A stretch of DNA of 14,306 nt from Akkermansiaceae bacterium UBA985. GTDB taxonomy: Bacteria > Verrucomicrobiota > Verrucomicrobiia > Verrucomicrobiales > Akkermansiaceae. Below the pieces are notes generated by a model, which saw only the letters and a list, made by a program, of their open reading frames with translations, did not search any database and was not told where the DNA came from. The stretch covers positions 13,260-27,565 of the forward strand of contig DBBL01000035.1 in the NCBI GenBank assembly GCA_002292185.1, read 5' to 3'. Positions 6,832 through 14,306 of the stretch are shown one piece after another; positions within the stretch are counted from its first letter, which is position 1; the number at the start of each line of letters is the position of its first letter. The position numbers and the translations under genes were made by a program.

Positions 6832-7998
6832 ATGGATTCCATCTCATCACGCGTCAACAAAGTCGCCCCCTCCCTTACTCTCTCAGTCACCAACCAAGCC
6901 AAAGCTATGAAAGCCCGCGGCGAGGAAGTTTACGGACTTGCCGGTGGCGAGCCAGATCAGGACACCCCTGACTTTATCAAGCAAGCGGCTATTCAAGCCC
7001 TGAACGAAGGCAAAACCAAATACACTCCAGCAGCAGGCATTCCCGAGCTGAGAGAGGCGATTGCCAGCAAACTCATGACCGATAACGGCGTCGAGTATGA
7101 TCCTCGCCAAATTGTGGTCAACTCAGGCGCTAAGCAGTCCTGCTTCAATGCCATTCTTGCCGTGTGCGAAGAAGGTGACGAAGTCATCATCCCCTCTCCT
7201 TACTGGGTGAGCTATCCAGAGATGGTTCGCCTTGCAGGTGCTGAGCCTGTTTTTGTCGAGACCACCGCGGAAAACAACTGGAAGATTACTCCTGAGCAGT
7301 TCGAGGAAAACATGACTGGTCGCACCAAGATGATCATCCTCAACACCCCAGGCAATCCTACTGGATCCGTCTACACTGCAGACGAGCTTCGTGCCCTCGG
7401 TGACGTTGCCCTTTATGAGGACATCATCATCCTCGCTGATGAAATTTACGAGCACCTTGTCTATGGCGACACTAAGCACACCAGCATCGCATCCCTAGGC
7501 AAAGACCTGTATGACCTCACTATCACCATTAACGGTTTCTCCAAGGCTTATTCCATGACAGGTTGGCGTGTCGGCTATACCGCCGCTCCAAAACCTATTG
7601 CCGAGGCCATGTCCAAGATTCAGGGCCATACCACCTCCAACGCGACAACCTTCGCTCAATACGGTGCCGTTGCTGCACTCGAAGCAGGCAAAGACTTCAT
7701 CAGAGATCTTAATGCTGAATATGATGTTCGCCGGCAATTTGTCTACGGCCGCCTCAGTGCTATTCCCAATATCAAAGTTGTTGAGCCACAAGGCGCGTTT
7801 TATTGCCTCGTTGACACCGAACAACTCGGGCTCAAGTCCGTCAACCTATGCGACAAGCTGCTTACCCGCTATCGCGTGGCCGCGGTCCCCGGTATTGCCT
7901 TTGGCCATGACAATAGCATCCGCTTAAGTTACTGCACCACCTTGGATGTATTAAACGAAGGCCTCACTCGATTCGAAGAATTCTGTAAGGATCACTAA
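6832..7998 (+). CDS. Class I/II pyridoxal-phosphate aminotransferase, aspartate aminotransferase type
   Basis: The 388-residue protein belongs to fold-type I aminotransferases and most resembles the Ib subgroup of aspartate/prephenate aminotransferases (Thermus and Bacillus AspB-like). Seen in order: GLAGGEPDQDTPD (35-47), KYTPAAGIPELREAIA (63-78), the cofactor-phosphate SGAKQ (98-102), NTPGNPTG with N175 (171-178), LADEIYEHL with D203 and Y206 (201-209), the Schiff-base lysine K238 in NGFSKAYSMTGWRVGY, and R365 in SIRLSYCTT, the residue that binds the substrate alpha-carboxylate. All key residues are present. Aspartate to oxaloacetate transamination is likely; prephenate or another keto acid may also be accepted. 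I preferred the ATG at 6832; the frame stays open to a GTG at 6796, whose 12 extra residues match nothing I know. No Shine-Dalgarno sequence is visible. A strong terminator follows. Confidence 0.94.
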   Translation: MDSISSRVNKVAPSLTLSVTNQAKAMKARGEEVYGLAGGEPDQDTPDFIKQAAIQALNEGKTKYTPAAGIPELREAIASKLMTDNGVEYDPRQIVVNSGAKQSCFNAILAVCEEGDEVIIPSPYWVSYPEMVRLAGAEPVFVETTAENNWKITPEQFEENMTGRTKMIILNTPGNPTGSVYTADELRALGDVALYEDIIILADEIYEHLVYGDTKHTSIASLGKDLYDLTITINGFSKAYSMTGWRVGYTAAPKPIAEAMSKIQGHTTSNATTFAQYGAVAALEAGKDFIRDLNAEYDVRRQFVYGRLSAIPNIKVVEPQGAFYCLVDTEQLGLKSVNLCDKLLTRYRVAAVPGIAFGHDNSIRLSYCTTLDVLNEGLTRFEEFCKDH

Positions 7999-8041
7999 TC
8001 TGAGGCCTCAGGAAATCTTCTCATCATAAAGATCACAACCG

Positions 8042-8074
8042 ACGCGTCACACTCATCAGTGTGGCGCGTTTTTT
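8042..8074 (+). terminator. Intrinsic terminator of the aminotransferase gene
   Basis: ACGCGTCACACT (8042-8053) pairs with AGTGTGGCGCGT (8058-8069) over 12 bp with a single G-T type mismatch and a four-base loop, followed by six T residues. It starts 43 bases after the aminotransferase stop and lies between the convergent truA and aminotransferase genes. The minus strand shows no T run after the stem, so it acts mainly in the plus direction. Confidence 0.93.
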
Positions 8075-8091
8075 ATGTGCCCTGTAGCCGC

Positions 8092-8850
8092 CTAGCTGTA
8101 GTTGACGTGGTTTAAGATCAGCCCGTCTGGAGGAGCGCAGAATGGAGACCTTCCGTGGGGAAGCTCAGATGTTTGATCCAGCAAGCTTTTGAGATCATCC
8201 AAGCGCAGGCGTCCCTGGGCTGCATAAACAGCTGAGCCCGTCAATAACCTCGCCATTTTGTAGAGAAAGCCATTGCCGGAGAATATGATCCTGTAGCCTG
8301 CTTCTGTAGTTACCAGCTCGCACTGACTCAATACCCTAACGTAATCTGTATCCTCTGTCTCATTTCCCCTTTTAGCAGCAAATGCCTGAAAGCTATGCTC
8401 TCCCTGCAATATACCCAGCGCCTTAGCTAACGAGTCAGCATCGAGCTGGCGAGGCAAATGCCATGCTAGACCGGCACTCAAAGGAGGCAATACCGGCGCC
8501 AAACACAAATCATAGGTGTATGTCTTTGTAACCGCCCCAAAGCGCGCATGAAAATCCTTCGCTACCTCTTCACAGTCCATCACCCGAATAGCAGGCGGCA
8601 ATTTACTATTCACCGCAGGCAACCAATTATAGGCATTCATACTGAGCCCATCTGGCACATCAAAGTGTGCCACCTGACCAAGCGCATGCACTCCTGTATC
8701 GGTTCGTCCTGATCCATAAATGCGAACACTTTCTTTGGCCACCTCGGAAATGCCCTTCTCCAAATAATCCTGGATCGTGTTGCCGCTTGGCTGTGTCGCC
8801 CATCCCTCGTAGGGACGCCCATCATAAGCTAATGTCATCTTTAGTCGCAC
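8092..8850 (-). CDS. truA: tRNA pseudouridine(38-40) synthase
   Basis: The 252-residue protein is TruA, which converts uridines 38, 39 and 40 in the tRNA anticodon arm to pseudouridine. The catalytic motif GSGRTDTGVHALGQVAHFD (46-64) contains the nucleophile D51. Other family blocks are YDGRPYEGWATQPSGNTIQ (9-27), the K-T-Y-Y/T-Y segment near residues 106-113 and GNGFLYKMARLL (about 196-207). The start used here is a GTG at 8848-8850, giving MRLKMTLAYDG, which lines up well with MRLK-type N-termini in other TruA proteins; an ATG four codons later (8836-8838) is also possible. The gene stands alone between the aminotransferase, which is convergent, and the exopolysaccharide cluster terminator upstream of it on the same strand. 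Confidence 0.96.
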   Translation of the reverse strand: MRLKMTLAYDGRPYEGWATQPSGNTIQDYLEKGISEVAKESVRIYGSGRTDTGVHALGQVAHFDVPDGLSMNAYNWLPAVNSKLPPAIRVMDCEEVAKDFHARFGAVTKTYTYDLCLAPVLPPLSAGLAWHLPRQLDADSLAKALGILQGEHSFQAFAAKRGNETEDTDYVRVLSQCELVTTEAGYRIIFSGNGFLYKMARLLTGSAVYAAQGRLRLDDLKSLLDQTSELPHGRSPFCAPPDGLILNHVNYS

Positions 8851-8868
8851 AACTTCATTCTAGACAGT

Positions 8869-8913
8869 TTTGGAAAAAGAAACAACCCCACCTTGTTCAA
8901 GATGGGGTTGTTT
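8869..8913 (-). terminator. Intrinsic terminator at the end of the exosortase cluster
   Basis: Perfect 11-bp arms AAACAACCCCA (8880-8890) and TGGGGTTGTTT (8903-8913) enclose a loop that can form three further pairs after one mismatch. On the minus strand the stem is followed by CTTTTTCC. It begins 27 bases after the glycosyltransferase stop and separates that gene from truA. Confidence 0.92.
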
Positions 8914-8940
8914 CACAAAAACTCTCCGGGGCAGTCTTAA

Positions 8941-10485
8941 TTATTGGCCGCGGCCAAAGACCACCGTGTAAATGGTTTTAATAATAATGATGATATCGAG
9001 CATCAGTCCATGTTTACGGACATAATAGAGATCATAATAAAGCTTTTCTAGAGTGTCTTGATCACTGGCCCCGTATGAATAATTCACCTGTGCCCATCCT
9101 GTGATGCCAGGCTTCACGGCATGTCTGAAATGATAATAGGGAAACTTAGCCTCATAACCCTTAACCAGATCAGACCACTCAGCCCTGGGGCCCACCAAAC
9201 TAACATCACCCTTGAGCACATTCCAAAATTGAGGCAATTCATCAATACGTGTCTTCCTGAGGAACTTACCTATTGGGGTCAATCGACTGTCATTTTTTTC
9301 CGTGTACATCGAGCCTTCCTCGGAGCGCACCTTCATCGAGCGGAACTTATACAAGGTAAAGGGAACCTCTCTCAGGCCGATACGCTCCTGCCTGAAAATC
9401 ACAGGGCCACGGCTTGTGAGCTTCACCAGCAGTGCAGCGCCCAGCATCAAAGGCCAAAAAACACTGATCCCGATAAGAGCAAATGCAATATCAAGAGCAC
9501 GTTTTATGCGTTCATAGGTGTTGTTATGCGTGGCAAAACCTCCTTTCAAAGCCCAGCCCATGTTGACTTCACGAGGTGACACCATTTTCAAATAATTATC
9601 CAGATAAGCATCGTATGAGCAGACATTATTGCCGTTGAACTGTGCTACCGCTAACCTCTTAACCAAATTATATGGCATCTGGTCTGGCGTGTAGGTCACC
9701 ACATAATTCTCTACATAGCGACCATGCATCGATGACTGAAAATTCATCTTAGCTAGCGACTCCAAAATTGGAGACTCAGGATCATCCTCAATCAAATGTT
9801 CTCCCACGTCAGAATCGAAAGGGTCGACCACAATGACCTCGTGACTCACGGATTCCCTTTTTAACCGCTGGTACAAATCCTGCGCAGCCCAGCCTTTGCC
9901 AATAATACAAAAAGCATTACCACGCTGATATTTTAATTTTACCTTACCCAGAATGAAACGATACGCCATCGACAGGATGGGGAAGGCAATCAATGGCACC
10001 GCCACCACAAAACGGGCAGAGTTCATGACAAAACCATAACTGACTACCGAGTAGATCACTAAAAAGACGGCAATAAAAACCCCACTTGAAACGATGATAT
10101 GCTCGCTCACAAAACGAAATGTTTTGGTGTTGGTTCGGTAGTTGTAGCCACCGACAAGAGCCACCCCAAGAACGCTCATCATCTCAATGACTAACAAAAT
10201 CCTTCTACTCACCGTGGTGAGTAGCTGTTCATCATATCTAATGTAGTTGGCGATGATGAAGATCGACGCAATGAGCCACACATCAAATATAATCAGCGCT
10301 GCGGGATAGACATGACGAATAATGTCGCGCTTCCAATGCAGCACCCGCCCCTGTTGATGTTTGTCCGCATCGTCAAAAACAGACCCCATCGCCATGTCCG
10401 AGGTATCATCCAAGGCTATAATACTGCCAATATTGTCGGAGTCGTCCTGGTCTGTATTTCCAGTATTACGGTATTCGGGAATCAT
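8941..10485 (-). CDS. Polyprenyl-phosphate glycosylphosphotransferase (WcaJ/EPS sugar transferase family)
   Basis: The 514-residue membrane protein probably starts exopolysaccharide synthesis by moving a sugar phosphate from a UDP-sugar onto a polyprenyl phosphate. The first 55 residues are acidic and soluble. About four membrane helices follow (61-82, 95-113, 131-154, 158-178), then a nucleotide-binding-like domain with CIIGKGWAAQDLYQRL (193-208). The C-terminal catalytic domain starts near 323 with YERIKRALDIAFALIG and one long hydrophobic helix, then GPVIFRQERIG (360-370), LYKFRSM (378-384), RIDELPQFWNVLKGDVSLVG (413-432), KPGITGWAQV (458-467) and the KLYYDLYYVRKH ending (481-492), all hallmarks of the bacterial sugar transferase family. 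This type often accompanies exosortase genes, as here. It is the last gene of the cluster. A 115-base A/T-rich gap upstream may hold its own promoter. No Shine-Dalgarno sequence is visible. The sugar is unknown. Confidence 0.93.
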   Translation of the reverse strand: MIPEYRNTGNTDQDDSDNIGSIIALDDTSDMAMGSVFDDADKHQQGRVLHWKRDIIRHVYPAALIIFDVWLIASIFIIANYIRYDEQLLTTVSRRILLVIEMMSVLGVALVGGYNYRTNTKTFRFVSEHIIVSSGVFIAVFLVIYSVVSYGFVMNSARFVVAVPLIAFPILSMAYRFILGKVKLKYQRGNAFCIIGKGWAAQDLYQRLKRESVSHEVIVVDPFDSDVGEHLIEDDPESPILESLAKMNFQSSMHGRYVENYVVTYTPDQMPYNLVKRLAVAQFNGNNVCSYDAYLDNYLKMVSPREVNMGWALKGGFATHNNTYERIKRALDIAFALIGISVFWPLMLGAALLVKLTSRGPVIFRQERIGLREVPFTLYKFRSMKVRSEEGSMYTEKNDSRLTPIGKFLRKTRIDELPQFWNVLKGDVSLVGPRAEWSDLVKGYEAKFPYYHFRHAVKPGITGWAQVNYSYGASDQDTLEKLYYDLYYVRKHGLMLDIIIIIKTIYTVVFGRGQ

Positions 10486-10527
10486 CGATGTGTGTGTGAA
10501 AAATGCGAGAAATGACGCTCAGCGCCC

Positions 10528-10550
10528 ATTATTAAATAAAAGTTAATAAT
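10528..10550. promoter_or_regulatory. A/T-rich inverted repeat upstream of the glycosyltransferase
   Basis: ATTATTAA (10528-10535) and TTAATAAT (10543-10550) are perfect 8-bp arms around seven bases, 43 bases upstream of the glycosyltransferase ATG. A TTGACG that could be a -35 box lies just upstream on the minus strand (10563-10568), but the -10 match at the right distance is poor. Either an operator or simply A/T-rich promoter DNA is possible. Confidence 0.35.
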
Positions 10551-10600
10551 TAAGCGGCTATCCGTCAATATTTTTAAATATATGGCATGGGGACCAATTA

Positions 10601-12274
10601 CTATAGCGCATTTACTTGTTCCTGTAAAATCTGGTTGTATTCCCGCGCCTTCTCCAGATCTCCAAGTTCGCTGTATGACCTCACCAAGATTTGCAGGAAC
10701 TCCGTGCGGTATGGCCCTGATATCTTATCGATGTGCTTTTCCAATTTAACGATGATTTCATACCAGCGCTGCTTTTCAGCTAGGACCAAGCATTGGAATT
10801 TCAGATTGCTACCCAGTGGCACCTCATCAATCTCAGCTGCTAGATCAAGCAAAGCGATGGCTTGACGCCAACTAGGATCTCGACCCAGAGACATTTTGAA
10901 AGAACCTGAGATTGGCTTTTGGGCATATTGAAGTGCTGCGTATTCTAGCACCCTTAGAGAATTAGGCTTGTGAGCGCAGGCTAAACGGAAATGAAAATCC
11001 GCAGTATTCATATCCCCCTTCTTCCAAGCATTAATGCCGAGAAGAATATGGCCGGTAGCCACACCGTCACCTTGAATAAGAGCCTCACGAATTCGCTGCT
11101 CTGGCATACTGCCAATATACAAGGTGAATTGTCCGATTTGGGGTGGCATCACCTCTGCCACCGCTAGGGCCCGGTCAAAAGAAATGAGCGTTCTGTGGTG
11201 ATCAGAATTACCAGGCTTTTGGAATAGGGTCCGCCCAAGCAAGAGATAGGACTGCGCCATGATCGCCTTCAATTCTGAATCGTCTGGATTGAGTGACAAT
11301 TTCTTCTCCATCAAAGATATTAACCCTGTCAGGTTTTCGTCAATCAATGACAAATTACCACCGGCATCAGACAAAATACTCAGTGCATCAAGATTCACCT
11401 TAAGATAATCCTCTTTATTAACATCATCTGTATCTAAGCTTTCTAGCGTCTTACTCGCCGCCTCTCTAGCATTGAGCTTTTCATTGTTGCGCAAATAAAT
11501 ACTACCTCGCAAAACACCCATTCGGTAGTCAGTAACTCCAAGCTCATTCAAAATTTCCAGAGCAGCTTTGGGTCGGTCAGCACGGTAATACACATTCACC
11601 AGCTGCATCTTCATTCTTTTAATCTCCTCGGCATTATCACTCAGAGTAATTGCCTTTTTGATATGATCAATCGCACGTGGCACATTACTACGTCCTCGCG
11701 ATCTATCCGACAGTAGCGCCGTAGCAGACCAGAGATGTGTCCGGGGTGAATTAAGCTCAGTGGTCAGGCGCTGGCGCAGCATATCCCTCCTCGGAATATT
11801 TCCCATTTGATTTGCTGCAATCATTGCGGCAAACAACATGGCCTCATCTCTCTGGTACGCCCTGACGGCTAGCAGCTTTCCCGCTAAGAAATCAGCTTTT
11901 TTGTTATTCCCAACTTGCAGGGCCGACATCATTGACTTCCGGTATTGTTTGTAGAAATCCTCCTCACTCATGCTATTGGCGAGAAAAAGTGTCGAAAAAA
12001 TCCAAGCCAATAAGATGATCATTGGGGATGCGAAGGCAAGGTGCTTCCAGGCTCGTGTGGTGAGCCAGAACATGGATAAATCGAGCAGGGCCTGGAACGG
12101 AACAAACAAAAACCCTAAGCGCTTTCGAATACGACGACCTAACTCATCTGGAATGAGACGTGACAGCTGCCATATCAAAAAAGCGGGGAATCTGGTTAAA
12201 AGAACCCAAATGTAGCGCAAGATGGATTTATGCCTCAGCTTGGCAAGCCTGTGTTGTCCGTATGGGTTGTTCAT
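10601..12274 (-). CDS. Membrane-anchored TPR-like protein of the exosortase cluster, function unknown
   Basis: I do not recognise this 557-residue protein as a named family. Residues 1-75 are basic with two hydrophobic stretches (about 20-38 and 53-71), and a strong membrane helix spans about 79-99. The rest is a long helical, soluble region with degenerate tetratricopeptide-like pairs, for example around 125-160, 205-250 (AIDHIKKAITLSDNAEEI, then YYRADRPKAALEILNELG), 330-350 and near the C-terminus (LVRSYSELGDLEKAREYNQILQEQ). The topology implies an anchor near the N-terminus and a protein-binding domain on one side of the membrane, probably outside. It starts 21 bases after the exosortase stop, so the two are almost surely one transcript. 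TPR proteins with this build often serve as assembly scaffolds in exopolysaccharide export, which is an inference here. Confidence 0.82.
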   Translation of the reverse strand: MNNPYGQHRLAKLRHKSILRYIWVLLTRFPAFLIWQLSRLIPDELGRRIRKRLGFLFVPFQALLDLSMFWLTTRAWKHLAFASPMIILLAWIFSTLFLANSMSEEDFYKQYRKSMMSALQVGNNKKADFLAGKLLAVRAYQRDEAMLFAAMIAANQMGNIPRRDMLRQRLTTELNSPRTHLWSATALLSDRSRGRSNVPRAIDHIKKAITLSDNAEEIKRMKMQLVNVYYRADRPKAALEILNELGVTDYRMGVLRGSIYLRNNEKLNAREAASKTLESLDTDDVNKEDYLKVNLDALSILSDAGGNLSLIDENLTGLISLMEKKLSLNPDDSELKAIMAQSYLLLGRTLFQKPGNSDHHRTLISFDRALAVAEVMPPQIGQFTLYIGSMPEQRIREALIQGDGVATGHILLGINAWKKGDMNTADFHFRLACAHKPNSLRVLEYAALQYAQKPISGSFKMSLGRDPSWRQAIALLDLAAEIDEVPLGSNLKFQCLVLAEKQRWYEIIVKLEKHIDKISGPYRTEFLQILVRSYSELGDLEKAREYNQILQEQVNAL

Positions 12275-12295
12275 TATTTTGTCTTTAATGAGCTG

Positions 12296-13975
12296 CTACT
12301 TTTTGGGGCTATGGCTGGCGATCGCCCTTCTTATTTGCTCGCGGAAATCGACATACATGAGCCTAATTTGCTCCTTGGTTGCTTCATCTAGAGGAAGCGG
12401 ATTAGCAACCATGCATTGGGTTTGGTATAATGTGCGCCGGTCTTGGTCATAGGCATCACCGAATGGTGGAGTCATCTGATTGCGTTGAAGACGATAAACG
12501 AGCATCGAGAGATCATGCTTTGCTGGCTTCGGAACCACAGGACTGCCGAGGTGGTCACAGTTACTGCACAAAATAAAGCCAGCACTACCATTAGGCATGA
12601 GCATATCTGTCTCCGAAGCCTGCCATTCAAAGGCAGGCAACTTTCTCTGAATTTTTTCATCCACAAGCTGCCAGCCCACCTTGTAATAACAACGCTTTAC
12701 ATCATGCCATTCATGAAACGGGTAATCTAAGGAGAACGTAACCGTTAATCCGTTATACTTTAGCCGCCAGGTACTGGAAAAAGCCCCCCACACATTGGAT
12801 GCATCACGCCTCTCTGTATCATAACTAGTGAGCTCCCAGCCATCTCGATCAGGGACAAATGAATTTTCACCCAACTTCGTCAGACCTTCTTCATCATGCA
12901 TGAACTCCATTTTGGTTACGGCTTGGCGGTAGTATTTAACAACTGCCTCCATGCCAATCAAAGATGTAAGTATCACCACAATAACCACGAATGAAACACG
13001 ACCAATTTTGACAGGCCTCAAAGAGACAAAGTAGCCAAGAATACGATTCAACTCTATATTAGAAACTGATGTCCAGATTCTTGCAAATGGGCTTTTCGCT
13101 CGCCTGATCATGTCACTATCCACGACATCTTTCTTTGCACGAGAATAAAGGAAGCTAACCAGCGCATCTGTGCACAGCACCAAAAAGATACCCAGCATGA
13201 ATGACATCAGATGATAAATGCCAACATAAGAGCTCTCTATAAGGTCCAATCCATATTTTATCTTAACGTTAACAACGATAAAGATACGCAGAATATTCAG
13301 CACCCAGGTCGAGACGATGGACATTAATAAAACCACTAAACAGTGTGAAAGACGCCTATTTCTTGCCACACAAACCGCAGCGCCACATGCCACCATGCTT
13401 ACTAAAGAAACCCAACTACTGCAGATATGATCAATACGGAAATCATAACTAGGAAGACTCAATACATTGCCCTGAATGATGTGCGTAGTGCCCCCATAGT
13501 CGAGCATTTTTGAGGCGGTCGTTACGCTCAAATTCTCCATCCACACCATGATCCGGAGCGTCATCTGGTAGGGAGGCCTTAGAAGCAATAAAAGCAGCAA
13601 CAACAAGCCCAACAAATTCTCTACTTTTCTAAATGATGAGACGTAGAGAGCTGCAGTTACCATAATAGCCAACCACCCCATCGTCGCTGCATATGGCACA
13701 TAATACAAAAGAGCAAACAGCATCAAGAATATCGCTGTTACAAAGCTCAACCATAGAGCCCATCGCGGAGCATAGGTATGAGCAATAGGAGCACGCCTCC
13801 AACGAAGCACAAACATCACTGCGACAACAAAAGCCAATAAAGGCCATAGCTTGTAGCTATCCCTCTGCTGCAGAATATCAAAATACACCTGTAGCATTGG
13901 CAGCCACAATAGCGCCGCTAAAGCGGTAACTACCCAAGCCTTCCATTGACTCTGTTGATTATTTTCTGACGTCAT
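12296..13975 (-). CDS. Exosortase fused to an EpsI-like C-terminal domain
   Basis: The 559-residue protein has an exosortase core of about eight membrane helices (residues 13-280). The three exosortase active-site residues appear in the expected order: C185 in HICSSW after the typical QGNVLSLP stretch (168-175), R230 in NILRIF, and H255 in YHLMSF. Exosortases are membrane transpeptidase-like enzymes that cleave C-terminal sorting signals (PEP-CTERM type) and pass the protein to the surface matrix. A further helix (325-342) leads to an approximately 215-residue domain, probably outside the membrane, with a YPFHEWHDVKRCYYKVGW segment (418-435) that recalls the His-Pro-Cys-Tyr-Gly-Trp pattern of EpsI proteins, usually a separate gene. 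It may belong to the exosortase classes known from Planctomycetes; I leave the class open. It begins 34 bases after the upstream TPR gene. No Shine-Dalgarno sequence is seen. Confidence 0.85.
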   Translation of the reverse strand: MTSENNQQSQWKAWVVTALAALLWLPMLQVYFDILQQRDSYKLWPLLAFVVAVMFVLRWRRAPIAHTYAPRWALWLSFVTAIFLMLFALLYYVPYAATMGWLAIMVTAALYVSSFRKVENLLGLLLLLLLLLRPPYQMTLRIMVWMENLSVTTASKMLDYGGTTHIIQGNVLSLPSYDFRIDHICSSWVSLVSMVACGAAVCVARNRRLSHCLVVLLMSIVSTWVLNILRIFIVVNVKIKYGLDLIESSYVGIYHLMSFMLGIFLVLCTDALVSFLYSRAKKDVVDSDMIRRAKSPFARIWTSVSNIELNRILGYFVSLRPVKIGRVSFVVIVVILTSLIGMEAVVKYYRQAVTKMEFMHDEEGLTKLGENSFVPDRDGWELTSYDTERRDASNVWGAFSSTWRLKYNGLTVTFSLDYPFHEWHDVKRCYYKVGWQLVDEKIQRKLPAFEWQASETDMLMPNGSAGFILCSNCDHLGSPVVPKPAKHDLSMLVYRLQRNQMTPPFGDAYDQDRRTLYQTQCMVANPLPLDEATKEQIRLMYVDFREQIRRAIASHSPKK

Positions 13976-14009
13976 TTCTTTTCGTTCAAGTCACCATCTA
14001 AGCTCATAC

Positions 14010-14306
14010 TCACTTGGCTTTTTTCACCGCTAATTTCTGGTGCTGTTGAGCTATATCTGTTTGCCCAATAGCTCTGTAGGCGGTGGCAAGCAATTGATGC
14101 ACGGACTCCTTGGCTGATGCCTCGGATAGAGCTTTCTCAAGAGATACAATAGCACCTTGCCAATTTTCATGATGCACCTGCACCTCACCCAGCCTGTGAT
14201 ATAAATCAGGGTGGTAAATCTGATCACAGCTTCTCAGCGCTTTCCTGATCATTTGCTCAACGCGAGAGTGATCGGGATTCTCCTCAGCAAGTAAATCTTG
14301 CGTTAG
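14010..14306 (-). CDS. TPR-repeat protein, C-terminal part
   Basis: The frame is open from the right edge of the window to a TAG/TAA-type stop at 14010-14012, giving 98 residues of the C-terminal end; the start lies outside. An ATG at 14250-14252 is internal, because the same frame continues upstream for 18 more codons without a stop. Two tetratricopeptide repeats are visible: HPDLYHRLGEVQVHHENWQG with IVSLEKALSEA, and ESVHQLLATAYRAIGQTDIA with QQHQKLAV, both showing the small/aromatic residue spacing of the repeat. The last residues are basic (AVKKAK). It lies 34 bases upstream of the exosortase on the same strand and is likely in the same operon. Such proteins in exosortase loci are usually linked to polysaccharide export; the full protein is needed to say more. 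Confidence 0.8.
   Translation of the reverse strand, partial: LTQDLLAEENPDHSRVEQMIRKALRSCDQIYHPDLYHRLGEVQVHHENWQGAIVSLEKALSEASAKESVHQLLATAYRAIGQTDIAQQHQKLAVKKAK

Noticed and set aside
9121..9579. A 152-residue open frame on the plus strand inside the glycosyltransferase gene
   Set aside because: It is antisense to the strongly conserved catalytic domain, so it is a shadow frame.
10489..10498. Short CA/TG dinucleotide run before the glycosyltransferase start as a phase-variation tract
   Set aside because: Only about four to five repeat units are present, too few to support slippage-based switching.
13586..13624. Leucine run (about residues 122-132) in the exosortase as a possible sequencing or repeat artefact
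   Set aside because: The codons vary and the run fits a membrane helix in the expected place, with the frame intact on both sides.
1..14306. Mobile elements, CRISPR arrays, tRNA or rRNA genes
   Set aside because: I found no transposase or integrase motif, no regularly spaced repeats and no cloverleaf-like or rRNA-like segment in the gaps between genes.

Overview
The window looks like a chromosomal segment from a member of the Verrucomicrobia, in the Planctomycetes-Verrucomicrobia-Chlamydiae (PVC) group. The best taxonomic clue is a 51-residue basic protein just downstream of rpsI. It resembles the short 'small basic protein' family that I know from Verrucomicrobia and Chlamydiae. An exosortase gene cluster and the near absence of Shine-Dalgarno sequences fit the same group. 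Base composition is even across the window, and I see no insertion sequence, phage gene, tRNA, rRNA or CRISPR array.

Layout, left to right. Positions 1-4643 are all on the minus strand: the N-terminal part of an NAD(P)H-hydrate epimerase (cut by the left edge), acetyl-CoA synthetase (acs) with a hairpin after it, an RsuA/RluB-type rRNA pseudouridine synthase with a very basic tail, then rplM-rpsI-small basic protein ending in a clear intrinsic terminator. Positions 4771-7998 are on the plus strand: a voltage-sensor potassium-channel-like protein with a C-terminal zinc ribbon, the ribosomal protein L11 methyltransferase prmA, and a class I aminotransferase closed by a strong terminator at 8042-8074. 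From 8092 to the right edge everything is on the minus strand: truA, then an exosortase / exopolysaccharide cluster.

The right-hand cluster, in transcription order, is a TPR protein (cut by the right edge), an exosortase fused to an EpsI-like C-terminal domain, a membrane-anchored TPR-like protein of unknown role, and a polyprenyl-phosphate glycosylphosphotransferase. A perfect hairpin with a T-rich tail at 8869-8913 ends it. The likely logic is that the glycosyltransferase starts a polysaccharide on a lipid carrier, the TPR proteins help its assembly or export, and the exosortase processes surface proteins carrying a C-terminal sorting signal. No such substrate gene lies in the window, so the target remains unknown.

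The left two thirds are ordinary housekeeping genes for translation (uL13, uS9, PrmA, TruA, rRNA pseudouridylation) and central metabolism (Acs, aminotransferase, nicotinamide nucleotide repair). The most interesting parts are the exosortase cluster, the tiny basic protein, the channel-zinc ribbon protein, and several inverted repeats in the gaps. No gap between genes exceeds 300 bases.
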